A stretch of 64,000 bases of DNA, taken from assembly GCA_963989245.1 (NCBI GenBank), contig OZ022342.1, positions 16,156,081-16,220,080 of the forward strand, given 5' to 3'. The stretch is from Nansenia antarctica. Its lineage: Eukaryota; Chordata; Actinopteri; Argentiniformes; Microstomatidae. The notes beneath the pieces are model-generated. The model did no database searches. It was not told the origin of the DNA and saw only the letters and a program-made list of their open reading frames with translations. A program made the translations under genes and the position numbers. Below, piece by piece: positions 26,801 to 36,164 of the stretch (the stretch's first letter is position 1; every line of letters starts with the position of its first letter).

Positions 26801-28019
26801 ACTCTCCCGCAGCTTTGTGTGTCTCATCTTTTCCTATGTTTCCACTTCTGCTGTGTGTATGTGTGTGTGTATGTGGGGATGTATGAATGTATGTATGTAC
26901 ATGTATGTATATAGTACACATGCGCCACACTTTAGTGCTCACTGCTCATTATTATTCATCAATGTTTTATGGGAGAGGGTTTGTGGGTGTGAATGTGTGT
27001 AGTCAGTGTATGTTAGTCCTGTGTGTGAGACTAGGCGTGTGTGCACGTTTGTATTTGTGCTTTTATGAAGAGCTTTTCCCGCTGTTGAGGGGAATGGAAT
27101 AGAGTTTCTTGAATGAGTTTGAGGGCAGGGTTTAGGTAGTGGGTGGGGCGAGGGGGGTGAGTACAGGATTTACAACGGAGCAACAGTTTCCACCCCAGAG
27201 TTTCTGCCCCCCCACCTCCCTCCCAGTGCTAGCCTCATTCTTGTCCTTCATGGCCCGACCTGGTCAGCCACCGTGCTATGGCCGGGTCATGTGACTGTCA
27301 GGCCAGCGGCTGCTCATGGCCAACCCTGTCCCTGCTCAACGTGGCAGAGCTGAATGTAGGTCTAGGTTGTCTAGGAGTTACCATTAGGTACTGTAGAGTG
27401 TAGACTTTGGCTCAGTTAAATGCTTTTAATTAGACCCCAGGGTTTATTTTTAAACCTCCAGAGATGAGTGCCAGCACTTATTTGTGCTTTTCTTTTTTTT
27501 CCCTTTTTTTTTCTTCTACTTTGTGTTACAGGGGGAATCACTCACGACACTTTCCAGAAAGAGCTGATGTGCTTTGACCCGGATGCAGACAAATGGACTC
27601 AGAAAGCGCCCATGACCACGGTACGTGGCCTGCACTGCATGTGCACTGTCGGCGACCGCCTCTACGTCATCGGGGGGAATCACTTCCGGGGCACCAGCGA
27701 CTATGACGACGTGCTAAGCTGTGAGTACTACTCCCCCGCCCTGGACCTGTGGACTCCCATAGCCGCCATGCTGCGAGGCCAGAGCGATGTGGGCGTGGCC
27801 GTGTTTGAGAACAAGATCTACGTGGTGGGCGGTTACTCTTGGAACAACCGCTGCATGGTGGAGATAGTGCAGAAGTACGACCCCGAAAAGGACGAGTGGC
27901 ACAAAGTGTTTGACCTGCCCGAGTCGCTAGGTGGGATCCGAGCCTGCACGCTCACAGTTTTCCCTCCTGAGGACCTCACGGGCTCCCCCTCCAGAGAGTC
28001 GCCCCTCTCAGCACCTTGA
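6550..28019 (+). CDS. klhl13: Kelch-like protein 13, complete seven-exon coding region
   Basis: Exons are 6550-6647, 14568-14709, 18804-18936, 20058-20254, 20507-21302, 23845-23958 and 27532-28019. All introns are GT-AG, and the exons total 1968 nt: 655 codons plus TGA, the length I know for mammalian KLHL13. The order is an N-terminal tail (1-80), BTB (about 92-161, e.g. GLLCDVTLVAGDGDEAFPVH), BACK (about 196-297), then six Kelch repeats (about 341-636) with motifs such as YVVGGQSNYD and YVIGGNHFRGTSDYDD. KLHL13 is known to pair with KLHL9 as a substrate adaptor of the CUL3 ubiquitin ligase acting on Aurora B in cell division. That role here is inferred by homology. The N-terminus MPLKWKSGSPVSWKFPVPVL and the multi-exon structure favour klhl13 over KLHL9, which is intronless in mammals. 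Exon 5 is GC-rich compared with the introns. The exon 6 donor lies in a seven-copy tandem repeat. Confidence 0.97.
9013..9245 (+). repeat. Intronic direct duplication, copy A
   Basis: About 230 bp closely similar to copy B at 10550-10778, in the same orientation. Shared blocks include CTTTAGCCTGGCCTTTGGG, CTTGTCCATCTCCT and a long block from TTGTTTCTCC to GAGGATGTTTGATCA. Copy A has an extra small duplication of TGTTTGATCA. I do not recognise it as a known transposon family. Confidence 0.85.
9352..9453. other. Hairpin-forming inverted repeat
   Basis: A 17-bp perfect inverted repeat (9372-9388 with 9417-9433; arm CATGGACTTTGAATGTC) encloses a 28-nt loop. Beyond a G/C-rich internal bulge, the outer arms (9352-9362 with 9443-9453) also pair with one wobble. 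The total is about 102 nt. The size suits a pre-miRNA or a degraded inverted-repeat element. I do not recognise the arm as a known miRNA. Confidence 0.6.
10161..10536. mobile_element. hAT-like nonautonomous element (MITE)
   Basis: A 376-bp segment bounded by TAGGGAGGTGC and CCCATCTCTA. Subterminal inverted copies of CGATTAATCGATT lie close to both ends. It is flanked by 8-bp direct repeats with one mismatch (GTAGTCGT at 10153-10160 and GTAGTTGT at 10537-10544), the target-site length used by hAT transposases. It has no coding capacity, so it would need a transposase supplied in trans. Confidence 0.75.
10550..10778 (+). repeat. Intronic direct duplication, copy B
   Basis: Second copy of the segment at 9013-9245. 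It begins six bases after the target duplication of the hAT-like element at 10161-10536. It shares the GCCTGGCCTTTGGG start, a G homopolymer and the GGCTACATGTTCTG end with copy A. Confidence 0.85.
12245..12324 (+). repeat. 40-bp perfect tandem duplication
   Basis: Two head-to-tail copies of a 40-bp unit starting ATGTACAACATCCTGTCAGC in klhl13 intron 1. The copies look identical, so the duplication is recent or polymorphic. Confidence 0.93.
14494..14557 (+). repeat. (TC)32 microsatellite forming the exon 2 polypyrimidine tract
   Basis: A pure TC run ends 10 bases before klhl13 exon 2. No AG occurs between about 14480 and the real acceptor AG at 14566-14567, so the whole array serves as an AG-free polypyrimidine tract. 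A likely branch region (GAGTTAATG) lies near 14476-14484. Confidence 0.93.
14568..14709 (+). CDS. klhl13: klhl13 coding exon 2
   Basis: Acceptor CCCTTAG|AT at 14567, donor CAG|GTGAGA at 14710. It encodes SLVEDDDPHMK through SNTHSSVVLQ, the acidic and Ser/Thr-rich tail before BTB. It enters in phase 2 and leaves in phase 0. The polypyrimidine tract of its acceptor is a 64-bp pure TC microsatellite. Confidence 0.93.
15562..15974 (+). repeat. Compound (CT)n/(TCTG)n microsatellite, about 410 bp
   Basis: Starts as pure CT and shifts to mixed CT, TCTG and TCTCTGTG units. The strand is entirely pyrimidine plus G. It gives long spurious open frames rich in Ser, Leu, Cys and Val. It lies about 850 bp downstream of klhl13 exon 2. 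Confidence 0.97.
16250..16286. repeat. (TG)n microsatellite
   Basis: Pure GT/TG run of about 37 bp, 80 bp before the hAT-like element. Confidence 0.93.
16477..16870 (-). mobile_element. tRNA-derived SINE, minus orientation, interrupted by a palindrome
   Basis: Read on the minus strand, there is a tRNA-like head: a segment near GGTAGTGAG, then GGTTGTGAGTTCAAATCCC, which resembles a polymerase III B box. A body follows and ends in the common fish tail AATCGCTTTGG and GCGTCTGCTAAATGGCAAA. The palindrome at 16649-16855 sits inside the head and separates its A-box-like and B-box-like parts. The outer limits are approximate. Confidence 0.65.
16649..16855. mobile_element. 96-bp perfect palindromic (foldback) insertion
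   Basis: Arms 16649-16744 and 16760-16855 are exact reverse complements over 96 bp, with a 15-nt spacer. The arm starts GTGTTTCTCAACCCTCTCCT and ends AATCAAGTCCAAAG. CACTA occurs just outside both arms (16643-16647 and 16856-16860), a possible target duplication with one extra T at the left. It contains no ORF. It looks like a foldback or symmetric MITE inserted into the SINE head. Confidence 0.9.
18214..18402 (+). mobile_element. tRNA-derived SINE (family also at 54841)
   Basis: Begins TGTGGCCTGGGGTGGTCCAGTGG, cited here as TGGTCCAGTGGTCTAGCACC, which is A-box-like. It continues through a decayed B-box region (GTCTAATCCGGCCC) and ends in GTGGGACTGCCCCACTC followed by poly-A. It is flanked by perfect 8-bp target duplications AATTTGAC (18206-18213 and 18403-18410), evidence of reverse-transcribed insertion. 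A second member lies at 54841-54985. Confidence 0.85.
18804..18936 (+). CDS. klhl13: klhl13 coding exon 3 (first half of BTB)
   Basis: Acceptor CCTCCCAG|GG, donor ACAG|GTAAGA at 18937. It encodes GFDQLRIEGLLCDVTLVAGD through SDYFKAMFT, the start of the BTB fold used for dimerisation and CUL3 binding. It leaves in phase 1. Confidence 0.97.
18937..20057 (+). other. klhl13 intron 3
   Basis: An intron of 1.1 kb with an AT-rich patch near 19308-19340 (TA and ATTT repeats). I see nothing else recognisable. Confidence 0.85.
20058..20254 (+). CDS. klhl13: klhl13 coding exon 4 (second half of BTB)
   Basis: Acceptor GATGTAG|GT, donor TCAGGG|GTAAGG at 20255. It encodes GMKEQDLMCIKLHGV through LDFCKVFLISG. 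It holds the second half of the BTB domain and the start of the linker helix. Phase 1 in, phase 0 out. Followed by a short 252-bp intron. Confidence 0.97.
20432..20457 (+). repeat. (GT)n microsatellite in intron 4
   Basis: A short GT run of about 26 bp inside the 252-bp intron between klhl13 exons 4 and 5, about 50 bp before the acceptor. Confidence 0.9.
20507..21302 (+). CDS. klhl13: klhl13 coding exon 5 (BACK and first Kelch repeats)
   Basis: Acceptor CTGCAG|GT, donor CTCG|GTGAGA at 21303. It encodes VSLDNCVEVGRIANTYNLTE through LYAVGGRNAAGEL: the BACK domain and roughly Kelch repeats 1 and 2. The exon is markedly GC-rich, which produces long open frames on other strands that are only shadows. 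Leaves in phase 1. Confidence 0.98.
21303..23844 (+). other. klhl13 intron 5
   Basis: A 2.5-kb intron with C homopolymers near 22746-22755 and 23264-23270 and a G-rich patch near 23625-23645. No ORF or element is recognised until the CT microsatellite at the acceptor. Confidence 0.85.
23749..23843 (+). repeat. (TC)n microsatellite forming the exon 6 polypyrimidine tract
   Basis: A pure TC run (about 23749-23800) is followed by interrupted CT/CCCT sequence up to the acceptor CAG at 23842-23844. No AG occurs from about 23705 to the acceptor. TACTAAT near 23725-23731 is a good branch-point candidate, unusually far (about 115 nt) from the acceptor. Confidence 0.92.
23845..23958 (+). CDS. klhl13: klhl13 coding exon 6 (Kelch), canonical donor
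   Basis: Acceptor CTTCAG|CC after a long CT microsatellite. It encodes TVECYNPRTNEWTYVAKMNE through YGGYMYISG. The canonical end is TTTCAG|GTGCGT at 23958/23959. Joining there to exon 7 restores the conserved YISGGITHDTF and gives the normal 655-residue length. The last 18 bases of the exon plus the first 8 of the intron form copy 1 of a seven-copy tandem repeat, so six further identical donors follow. Those at +78 and +156 nt would also stay in frame. Confidence 0.95.
23941..24122 (+). repeat. Seven-copy 26-bp repeat that multiplies the exon 6 splice donor
   Basis: Seven perfect head-to-tail copies begin at 23941, 23967, 23993, 24019, 24045, 24071 and 24097. Each copy begins GGTACATGTATATTTCAG and continues GTGCGTGG. 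The first 18 bases of copy 1 are coding (klhl13 residues around GYMYISG) and its last 8 are the intron start. Every copy therefore contains CAG|GTGCGT, a good donor, and also an acceptor-like TATATTTCAG. Because 26 is not a multiple of 3, only donors 1, 4 and 7 keep the frame. The klhl13 frame stays open through all copies and stops just after, at 24126-24128. Confidence 0.97.
25096..25372 (+). repeat. GGT/AGC triplet arrays flanking a retrotransposon fragment
   Basis: Two imperfect triplet arrays (GGT, AGC, AGT units) at 25096-25152 and 25326-25372 surround the fragment at 25165-25300. The similar arrays on both sides suggest that one ancestral triplet array was split by the insertion. Confidence 0.7.
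25165..25300 (-). mobile_element. 3' end fragment of a non-LTR retrotransposon
   Basis: ATTCAGACAACTTTATTGATCCCACTGGGGGCAATTC resembles, in reverse, the 3' tail of Rex1/L2-like fish LINEs; the core here is ACTTTATTGATCCCACTGGG. No reverse transcriptase remains. The family assignment is from memory and tentative. Confidence 0.5.
26237..26285. other. 21-bp perfect hairpin
   Basis: Arms TTCCCACCTACCTTAACTGTG (26237-26257; 21 nt, first 20 TTCCCACCTACCTTAACTGT) and its exact complement (26265-26285) enclose a 7-nt loop. About 35 bp upstream is TAAAGGGATAGTTTACTGAAAATA, part of a motif common in fish MITEs. The hairpin may be the collapsed centre of an old inverted-repeat element. Confidence 0.75.
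27532..28019 (+). CDS. klhl13: klhl13 coding exon 7 (last Kelch repeats, stop)
   Basis: Acceptor GTTACAG|GG after a T-rich tract. It encodes GITHDTFQKELMCFDPDADK to the C-terminus SPSRESPLSAP, with TGA at 28017-28019. It carries about two and a half Kelch repeats and closes the propeller. Confidence 0.97.
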
Positions 28020-28700
28020 GGAACGAGGGGGGGGGAGGGGGGAGCCCACCCCGCTCACACAGCCCACAACCACCCCCCCCACCCCACCCCACACCCTATA
28101 GACATTGTTTGCACTTCCTCTTTGGACTACATCTGTACTGCATCCCTGAATCCTCCCTCCCTCCCTCCCCAAAGCTGTGCAGAACCCCCTCCCTAGTGAT
28201 GACATCCACATACCGACATGGTTTGGCAACCTAATTACATGTTAATGTTGCATCTTCGGTATATTTTGGCAGGAAATACCTTGACTTGAAGAGTGACTTT
28301 GCAATTCAACTTTTCTACCTGACATCTTTGGAGTTTTATTACAGTATGTCCTGTTTTACTGGGTAAAAACCATTCTGCTGGTTACCATACTGACTGTCTT
28401 TTAGTCTGTGCCAGGATAGGGGTAGTTGACCCCAGAGAGGGCAGGATGGGGGGAGCGGACCCCAGAGGGGCGGAAAAGGGGCAGATTGGAGCAGTTGTCC
28501 CCAGAGAGGGGCAGGATAGTAGCAGATATGAACCCTTATACAAAGATGGTTTTAAACTCAGGGGTTGGCCCACACCCCCTCTCTCCCTCTTTCAGTTTCT
28601 GTTCTTTCCTGCTATTGCTATGAAACCGTTAACAAAATGGTGTTTTCTAAATTTATTAAACAAGATTTTGAAATAAAGTCTGTTTGTTGTCTTCATAGTG
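28020..28700 (+). other. klhl13: klhl13 3' UTR with polyadenylation signal
   Basis: Follows the TGA. It begins with G- and C-rich homopolymer patches. It contains an imperfect tandem motif around GACCCCAGAGAGGG (about 28425-28520, three copies). It reaches a canonical AATAAA at 28672-28677 within a T-rich, AT-rich setting, so cleavage near 28690-28705 is expected. The 3' end is inferred. Confidence 0.7.
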
Positions 28701-31503
28701 TTGTCTTACTTTCCGTTTACTTCACATGGTTTATAAATCTGATGCACACTTATATTTATGATTTATTTATGTATTTCTGAAAGTCCCATTGGTATATCCA
28801 CCAATTTAATACATTAACATTCTTTCTGATTCATTTATGTTTTATTTTTTTTACACCTATGTACATAAACAGTTGCCATTGTTATGTGCTCAATCTTATT
28901 TCTGAAAATGTAATTCATTTTGATGATTTAGACCTGGAATGATGTTACATGACCCAAAATGGTGTTAATGGATAGTGTTTTCTAATTAAGCTCTTCAAAT
29001 GTAGGTCTGTTTTAGAACCTCCTAGAATGTGTTTGTCATCAAGCAGAAAGTTACTCTATTTTTCATCTCGACTCATTATGAAACCATTATGCATCCTAGT
29101 CCCTTTAGCAGCTTAAAGGGAAAGTCTGATAAGGAGAAAGCCTTTAGTTTTTTTTTTTCAACAGTTTTAATCCACTGAGTTTGAGTCCTACTGTAATGCC
29201 AGCCTGGATAAGCAGAACTGCAATATCCTCCTCAGCCACTGTCTCCTCAGCTGGCACGAAGGCAGACGGTAAGGTCACCCACAATCTGGCCACCTGCCTC
29301 TGGTCCATTAAAACCTCACTGGCAGCATATGGTGTCCGACACAAACAAATGTGCTACACGCAGTAGCAAAGGACAAGGTGGCCATGGATGGTATGGATGG
29401 ATGGTATATCAGGTGAGTTTTGTGTGGTGACTGTATTCATATGCAAGGGTACTAGAGTCCTACACCAACACCAGATGAAATTGGAAGATTTGTGTATTGT
29501 CAATGATTGAGGAGTATTATCCAGTGGGTGTGGCCTATCTCCACCACCTGCCTCTGTCCTGTCATGTCTACTCCATCTCTGCTGGACCTCAGGCCACCAC
29601 TGTACTGGACCTTAGGCCACCCCTGTACTGGGCTATTTTAAAACAATATGCAGTTCCAGTTCAAAGGCAGGCTACACAGGGCCCTCAGGGATGCCGGGGT
29701 GAAGGTGCTAGGGATGACAAGTCAGGTCGGGGGTGGGGGGAGTTGAATGATTCGACTGTTTTTTTTCTTCTTCTGTTTATTGACAGCCACACTGAAGCGA
29801 CAGCCTTTGTTCACTGAAAGGTGGATAGAGACAGTGCCTTTCCTCTCTGTATATGAACCATGTGCACTACATCATGGTTGACTTGTTTGCCCTTAACGGC
29901 AGTGTCCTTCCATCACAATCATTCAGTGACTATGCCATACATTTTAACCTGACTTCGTAGTTACATTTTGAAATGAACAATAAAAATCTGATTTCATGTT
30001 ACGTGTTTTTTTTTCAGAATGATTTTGTGTCTCTCAAAGCTTCCCCAGCACGTCTGCTAACTATGTGTGTGTGCTTTGGATGGTCATGGTGTATACAGTA
30101 GATTAAGCTGAGCTTGTCCTATCTTTGCAAGGATGTTTCTGTAATGTTAAGTGGTGTTAAAATGGGCCAAGGTTACGGTGGAGCCCAGACTTCAGCACAG
30201 CTATTTGGTATTCTCTGAGGAGCAGGACATGGTAATGCCTTAATTGATTATAAGTGGCTGCGAGGAGGCGAAGATGTGTCAGGCATTTTTTGTACTGATA
30301 AGAATTAAGCTCAGATTTATGAAATTGTTTTTCAGGGGGTTAGTTATTAAACGTTACATGAAATACTGTATCAATGATGTAAACGTCTATTTTCCATGAA
30401 TTAAAGCCAATTACATGACATTGAGTGTGGAGCTGAGCCTTTCTTTCTGTATCAGTCAGCAGTTTTCATCCATTTTACTCAGTGAAAAACCCCTTTTACT
30501 CATTTTCTTACCCTGTATTCCAGGGTCGCTGATCAATCCAAGACAGTCCTCGTCTCTGACCCACTTCATTATCCTCTGTGTCCACACAGAACTGACTGAA
30601 AAGGTCAAATGATGTGCCACACAGTTTCATGGTGGGGCGATAGGGCTGGGTGTTTGGACACCCCCTCTCCCCATCTTCCTCCTCAGGGAAGACCGCTGAA
30701 AAGGGAATGTGGGAAGTTTTGCATTGATGCACATAATGCAATATGTGCAATAATGAACATTATGCCTATCTTTTAGTCTACTCCGTAATTCTTATGCTGC
30801 TATGTCTTGGTCAGTGCTCTCTTTTAAAAGACATAACAGATAACGGATGCATGAGAAGAAATAAAGGATACAGGATACATCAGAAGAGAAAATCCATCCT
30901 TATATATCAATGTGGGCCATCACACAATTTGTGTCACATGGTTACACTATCGGATGGTTCATATTACTCAGTGTCAAAACTAAATAATGTACAATATACC
31001 GTAGCTAGACACCGCCGGTCTGTAGCTTTGGTGTTTTCTGTTCCCAAAATGTTAATCCAATGTTAACCGAACAACAGAAGGCAGGGAGATGTACAGTGCT
31101 TTGGTGTTTGAAATCACAACCTGCCTCCCCGGGATTTCAACACCACTGTCATGTTCACTCACGAGAGAAGGAGATGGAGGGAAGTGTGGATTTCAGTGTG
31201 AGTTTTTACAGCTCTGCTTTCACGTGGCTTTGTAAGTCCCCTGGGGGCTTCTGGTCCCAAGAAGCAAATGACCCAGATTCTCTAGGCTGCTGGATGAGTT
31301 TGTATGCACAACACTTTGGTGACATTGTCAGTCAAAATACTGCTCATGTTGGATTAAGTAAAGGAGGTGGGGGTGGTGGAATTGTGACTTCAAGCCTATA
31401 TTCTGCTTCCTTTATATAAAGCTGAGAGAGAGGCACATCACATGGCTAGCAGCAGCAACGGCATTCCTCCTGTCGGTTGACAAGCACTGTAGGCGGAAAA
31501 GAT

Positions 31504-31787
31504 GCATATGGTTAGTCTCATAGCATAATTGCCATAATAGCATAAAAGCCATATTTTGGCCAAATTGAGATATCTGCCTAACTCTACTCTCCTAACACTG
31601 CTGATTCACTGTGCATTATTGCCTATGCCATCCATACCTATCAGAATGCTTGTTACATTCCAAAATCATTATCTGCCCAAGTCATCTCTTTGACATAGGC
31701 ATTTTCGACACTACATACAAAGATGGCTCGGCTGACCACAAGTGAAGCATGACATAGGCAATTATGCTATGAGGCTAACAATATGGA
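31504..31787. mobile_element. Short inverted-repeat element (MITE-like)
   Basis: The left end has GGTTAGTCTCATAGCATAATTGCC and the right end carries its near complement (GGCAATTATGCTATGAGGCTAAC), so about 28-30 bp of imperfect terminal inverted repeat encloses about 280 bp. The centre also repeats short GCCTATG/CATAGGC segments. No ORF and no clear target duplication, so the superfamily is unknown. Confidence 0.6.
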
Positions 31788-31995
31788 AATGGTTCTGGGG
31801 ACGGGACAGTGTGCTGATATCTGAGGTGATGTCATTGTAAACATCAAAGGGTCTGCCACTCTGCTGTCACACCGCCACTGTTAACACATCACTAGAGCCC
31901 TGATGTTCATTGAGTCCAAAGCTAGTGCTGTGCAGAGGGCTCTATTTGGCACTGAATCAAAGGTCATGCATGACCTTATGTACAGATTCATTGAT

Positions 31996-31997
<2 letters not shown>

Positions 31998-32028
<31 letters not shown>
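31998..32028. repeat. (CA)n microsatellite
   Basis: Pure CA run of about 31 bp. Confidence 0.93.
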
Positions 32029-32029
<1 letters not shown>

Positions 32030-32711
32030 TCATTTTACACCCCTGTATGAATAATTTTGGCGTCATTGTTAGGCTGCTGAATTGTTTGCCTTTCAGGTCA
32101 TTTTAATTTAATCTGAGCAAAGCATATTCTACTTTTCAAATGATGTTTCTTGTTTTGTATACAACAGTTTTAGATCAAACAGTTTTGGGTCATTCTGACC
32201 CAGCAATGTCATCTATCATTAGTTATACCTTAGTAGAGCCAACAGAAAAACAATGAAAGATCTTACTCAACCCAACAAACTCAAAACAAGAAGTGCCCTT
32301 GGGTTGTATGTAAGTATGTAATTGGATGTAAGCAGAGATAAAGTAGTTAAACAAGTTTAAATTCTGTTATACTCTAACTTTGTTTGGTTTTGGAATAACT
32401 TAATTACAGACAAGTTAATCCCAATTTAATAATAAGGTGTTTGTCATGTTGGTCATGTCATGAGGCTAGCTTCTGTCTACATGCAGCCAAATCTCTCTGT
32501 CTGAGTCTGTACAGTATTGAAGTATAAATCTCCATCGCCCTGTGCTCTCTGCTGCTGTCCCTCTAGTACTGTGGTAGGATGCTGCTGTCCTTTGAGTCAT
32601 GATAATGTCACAGAGATACCCCGAGGCTGTGTGGTGTGACACTGTGCTGGGCGGGGGTGCTATGAGTGGAACTGACCCCTGTGGCTATTGACTTAGTGGA
32701 CCAACACACAT

Positions 32712-32764
<53 letters not shown>
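32712..32764. repeat. (CA)n microsatellite
   Basis: Pure CA run of about 53 bp in the klhl13-copia intergenic region. Confidence 0.95.
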
Positions 32765-32767
<3 letters not shown>

Positions 32768-34110
32768 TGGCGGTTCTGTGCCCCTCAGTGGTTCCTGTGG
32801 TTTTACAGTAACATGGCGTCTCCAGGCATGAAGACCTTCAGCCAGCAGAGAGAAGAGAAACTACTTAGAGAGCTCAGCTCACTGTGTGAAGATTCTTTTT
32901 TTCTCAGGGTTAAATACCTCTCAGGCTTTATTCCTGAGACGAGTGCAGACTCAGAGATTCCTCTCACGTACACCTGATGTGAAATAGGAGGATTGATACC
33001 AAATGTTCATTTTAGATTAGGCTACAATGTAGCTATAATGTAGGCATAATGTATTTCATCAAGCAATCCTATTTAAATACAGAATCTCTGGACAAGGCAG
33101 CTGAAATCACACAATATTTAAACAACTGTCATTACTATAAATCTCAGATTATATTAATTAGCCTAACTGATACCCTCTCAGACGATCATCTGCATTGACC
33201 TGCATTGACACAGACCTGTGTACTCTGCACATACTCTAGTTTGGAGATTATTCCAGGATCATAAAGCAATCCACTTGGCCTTTTCTTATTTAAATGTTAA
33301 CCTTGGAGAGTATTCATAGCCTTCACTAGTGCATTGCATACAGATTGCCATGTTATTCTGTTTCCATGAATAAGCATATAAATAGTTTGTATACTAATGT
33401 AAATATTCCAGAACGCCTGGAATACCTGATTAATGCTGTGTCTGATTAAACACCAATACAGCATACTTTTCAATAAACATTCCACTTGTGCTGAAACTTC
33501 AAAGCAAATATGCACTGCAGTGTTGCCAAGCTAGTGGAATGTTGCTCTTGGCAACAACAACAATAATTAATGTAATGAATGAATGTTAATGAATACCAAA
33601 AGCAAACATCTTCATTATTTTTCACTGACTCAGTGCAAGCCTGCAGCCTATGCAATGACCTTGGATTTATTCAACCACAATTCTTTTTTTAATCGCCTGT
33701 AAATAAGACCCTTTTATGTTAACAAAACCTACAAAGAATGCCTCAGTTATACTGTATTAGTGACTATTAATAAGGGTTTATTCTCACATAGCTCACTCAT
33801 GTATAATGCGCAGAATCGTCACTTAGTATAAGAGGTCTCATCTCTTTACTCATACTGTACAAGGAGAAGGTTGTTGTTCTCTTATATAAGAACTGCCTGT
33901 GTTAGCTTTATCTGTGCTCAAGTGGACCATAGGAGCACCTGGGGGAGGGAAAGTGCACTGTAGCTGGGTGGTGATTAAGCTTGGAACAGGGCTGGGACAC
34001 GGTGCCAAGTCTGTCCCAGAGTACCCACCCCCACGTCCGCACTGCCTCCCCTCTCAGCACTGTCTGTACCCACTGTCTGTGTCCCAGTTTCTGTAAAGAC
34101 CTGGGCCACT

Positions 34111-34164
34111 GCTCACTCTGCTCACTCTGATCACTCTGCTCACTCTGCTCACTCGGCTCACTCT
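34111..34164. repeat. 9-bp minisatellite, six copies
   Basis: Six near-identical copies of GCTCACTCT, with one C-to-A and one T-to-G variant unit. The 9-bp period gives a spurious Ser-Glu-Gln repeat in one minus-strand frame. Confidence 0.9.
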
Positions 34165-34302
34165 TCCTGCTGTACAATATCTACAATATAGAAGTCATTT
34201 ACTATCCCCATCACTGAGTCCCAATGCAAAGCCACCATCACAGTGCTGACATCACATGGCACAGAGACTAAATGCCGACCCCCCACCCCCTCCCTCCAAA
34301 CA

Positions 34303-34303
<1 letters not shown>

Positions 34304-34346
<43 letters not shown>
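34304..34346. repeat. (CA)n microsatellite
   Basis: CA run of about 43 bp after a C-rich patch. Confidence 0.93.
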
Positions 34347-34350
<4 letters not shown>

Positions 34351-35132
34351 TGTGACTGGATGATTCAGAGTAAATGTGTCAAATGTATGGTAGTTAGGGA
34401 TTGCAAAACAGTGTCTGAATTAGCAGACAAACAATTAGGCGTTTGTATATCTTTACAGAGAGGCTGTTGTTTACAATGATGTCATGCACTGAGTCAGCCA
34501 GTATGAGTGTACCCTGACAGACCAAACAGCTCATGCTTACTGGTGGCTATTTGGCCGATGCTCAGATCCACAGGAGCCAGCGAGCTCTTAAAGCTACAGT
34601 CCACTATGGTGGATTCTTACCACTGCATCTGCATCAGTAGAGGCTGCTCAGAGGAGGAAAGGGACCATCCTACTCAGTGATTTCAGAAAGAAAAGCAATT
34701 AATTTAGATATAACTATGATAAATATATTAACATGTCACCAAATACCCGATTAAAACACACTGTTTTGCAAGGAACGTCTAGTCCCAACAGCACCCTCTT
34801 GGGTAGCACCATGGTGTAGAAAGAGGACAGCTATTTTTCGTCCTCCTTTGGCTCCATTGACTTCAACACAATACCTAGGAAGCTTGTGGTTCTCACTCCC
34901 TTCCATAGACAGACACACACAGTATTTATGACACGGATGTTCTCCAACCTATCAGAGCTCTTGCAGTATGAACTGACAACATCCCCATCCAATCAAAGGA
35001 TCAAAGAATTCATCTAGCACTGAAAGTATAAGCTACAGCTAGCACTGCTATTGGAGTCTTGTGTGGACTCAAAGACAGAGAAAGACAACAGTTAAAACAC
35101 TTGAATATTCTTTCTAAATAAAGGAGAAGGAG

Positions 35133-35133
35133 C

Positions 35134-35190
<57 letters not shown>

Positions 35191-35200
35191 AAGAGAGAGA
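35133..35200. repeat. (GA)n microsatellite
   Basis: Mostly pure GA repeat with a few AAAGA interruptions. Confidence 0.92.
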
Positions 35201-35725
35201 CCTTTCACGTAGGCTATAGCTATTTCAACTAATTAAGCCAACTCCACAATCTGACTCAGAGAAGAATGCTTTTTATGTCACTTCTAAACTGCTTGTGGAT
35301 TAAACATGGATTGGAATTGTAGGTTACACGCATTAGTTCTATCTTCTTAACTATCATTATATGGTGACAACATGTTGTATATTGTAGATGTAGCTTGGAG
35401 AGTTTTTGTGCCTAGTCACAGACAGCTGGTGTGCACTTAATTTCCCAGGCGAAGGAAAAAGGTGAGAGGAGGAGTGTGCATGGATGCAAGAAGGAATTAC
35501 ACAACGTGCAAAGTGATGCTGTAAGTGGCTGCTATGAAAGTGAACTGTGTGTGCGAGTGAACTAGATGCAGGTAAGATACAGACAAGAATGTGCAGGGCG
35601 GTATTGACTGTTGAATCTTGAACAGCACCAGGCACCACTAATATAGCTTTATCATTCTTATGGCTAGTTCATTTATACAAGTTCAAATTAGCAGCATACC
35701 TCCCTTTCCTGCCACCCGACCCCCA

Positions 35726-35794
35726 TCACACACACACACACACACACACGCACACACACGCACACACGCACGCACGCACGCACGCACGCACACA

Positions 35795-35833
<39 letters not shown>

Positions 35834-35846
35834 ACACACACACACA
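35726..35846. repeat. Compound (CA)n/(CGCA)n microsatellite
   Basis: CA repeat with a central block of GCAC units and a few TA interruptions, about 120 bp, ending about 320 bp before the copia LTR. Confidence 0.95.
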
Positions 35847-36164
35847 ATCCCCTGATTAATCAAATACAATTGTCACCTTCACAATGGGTTCTCATGACTT
35901 TCAATTATCATGAGAAATGTCATCCAAATTTAGTCCATATGTCATCATTATGTTCTACTTAAAGGCAGCTTTGTCTCATTTCATCATAAGAGTCATATGT
36001 CAGACACAGTAGTTCTAGTCAGATTATGCCACCAGTACATCACAACTACAACTAAGAGTGGACTCAATTTCATGCATCACAAATTTTAGCACTATTAACA
36101 AAATATTCAAATGTCGCATGCAAGAAAGTTACAGTATTTGAATACTTACTGTTCTGATGAAAAC

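Larger units (their letters stand above)
24123..27531 (+). other. klhl13 intron 6 beyond the donor repeat
   Basis: It holds G homopolymers near 24308-24319, GGT/AGC triplet runs (25096-25152 and 25326-25372), a non-LTR retrotransposon tail (25165-25300), a perfect hairpin (26237-26285), a GGGA run near 26577-26594 and TATG-type repeats near 26850-26915. No coding exon is seen. Confidence 0.85.
28701..36164. other. Intergenic region between klhl13 and the copia element
   Basis: No convincing host gene. A second AATAAA (29979-29984) in + orientation lies 1.3 kb past the first and could mark a longer klhl13 3' UTR or an unrelated transcript. A 66-codon open frame on the minus strand (29144-29344) overlaps a 61-codon frame on the plus strand. 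Neither shows a domain I know. The rest holds CA and GA microsatellites, an inverted-repeat element (31504-31787) and a 9-bp tandem repeat (34111-34164). Confidence 0.7.

Noticed and set aside
30743..31066. 107-codon frame with a hydrophobic N-terminus that looks like a signal peptide
   Set aside because: The rest matches no family I know, there is no clear splice or polyadenylation support, and one such frame is expected by chance in this much sequence.
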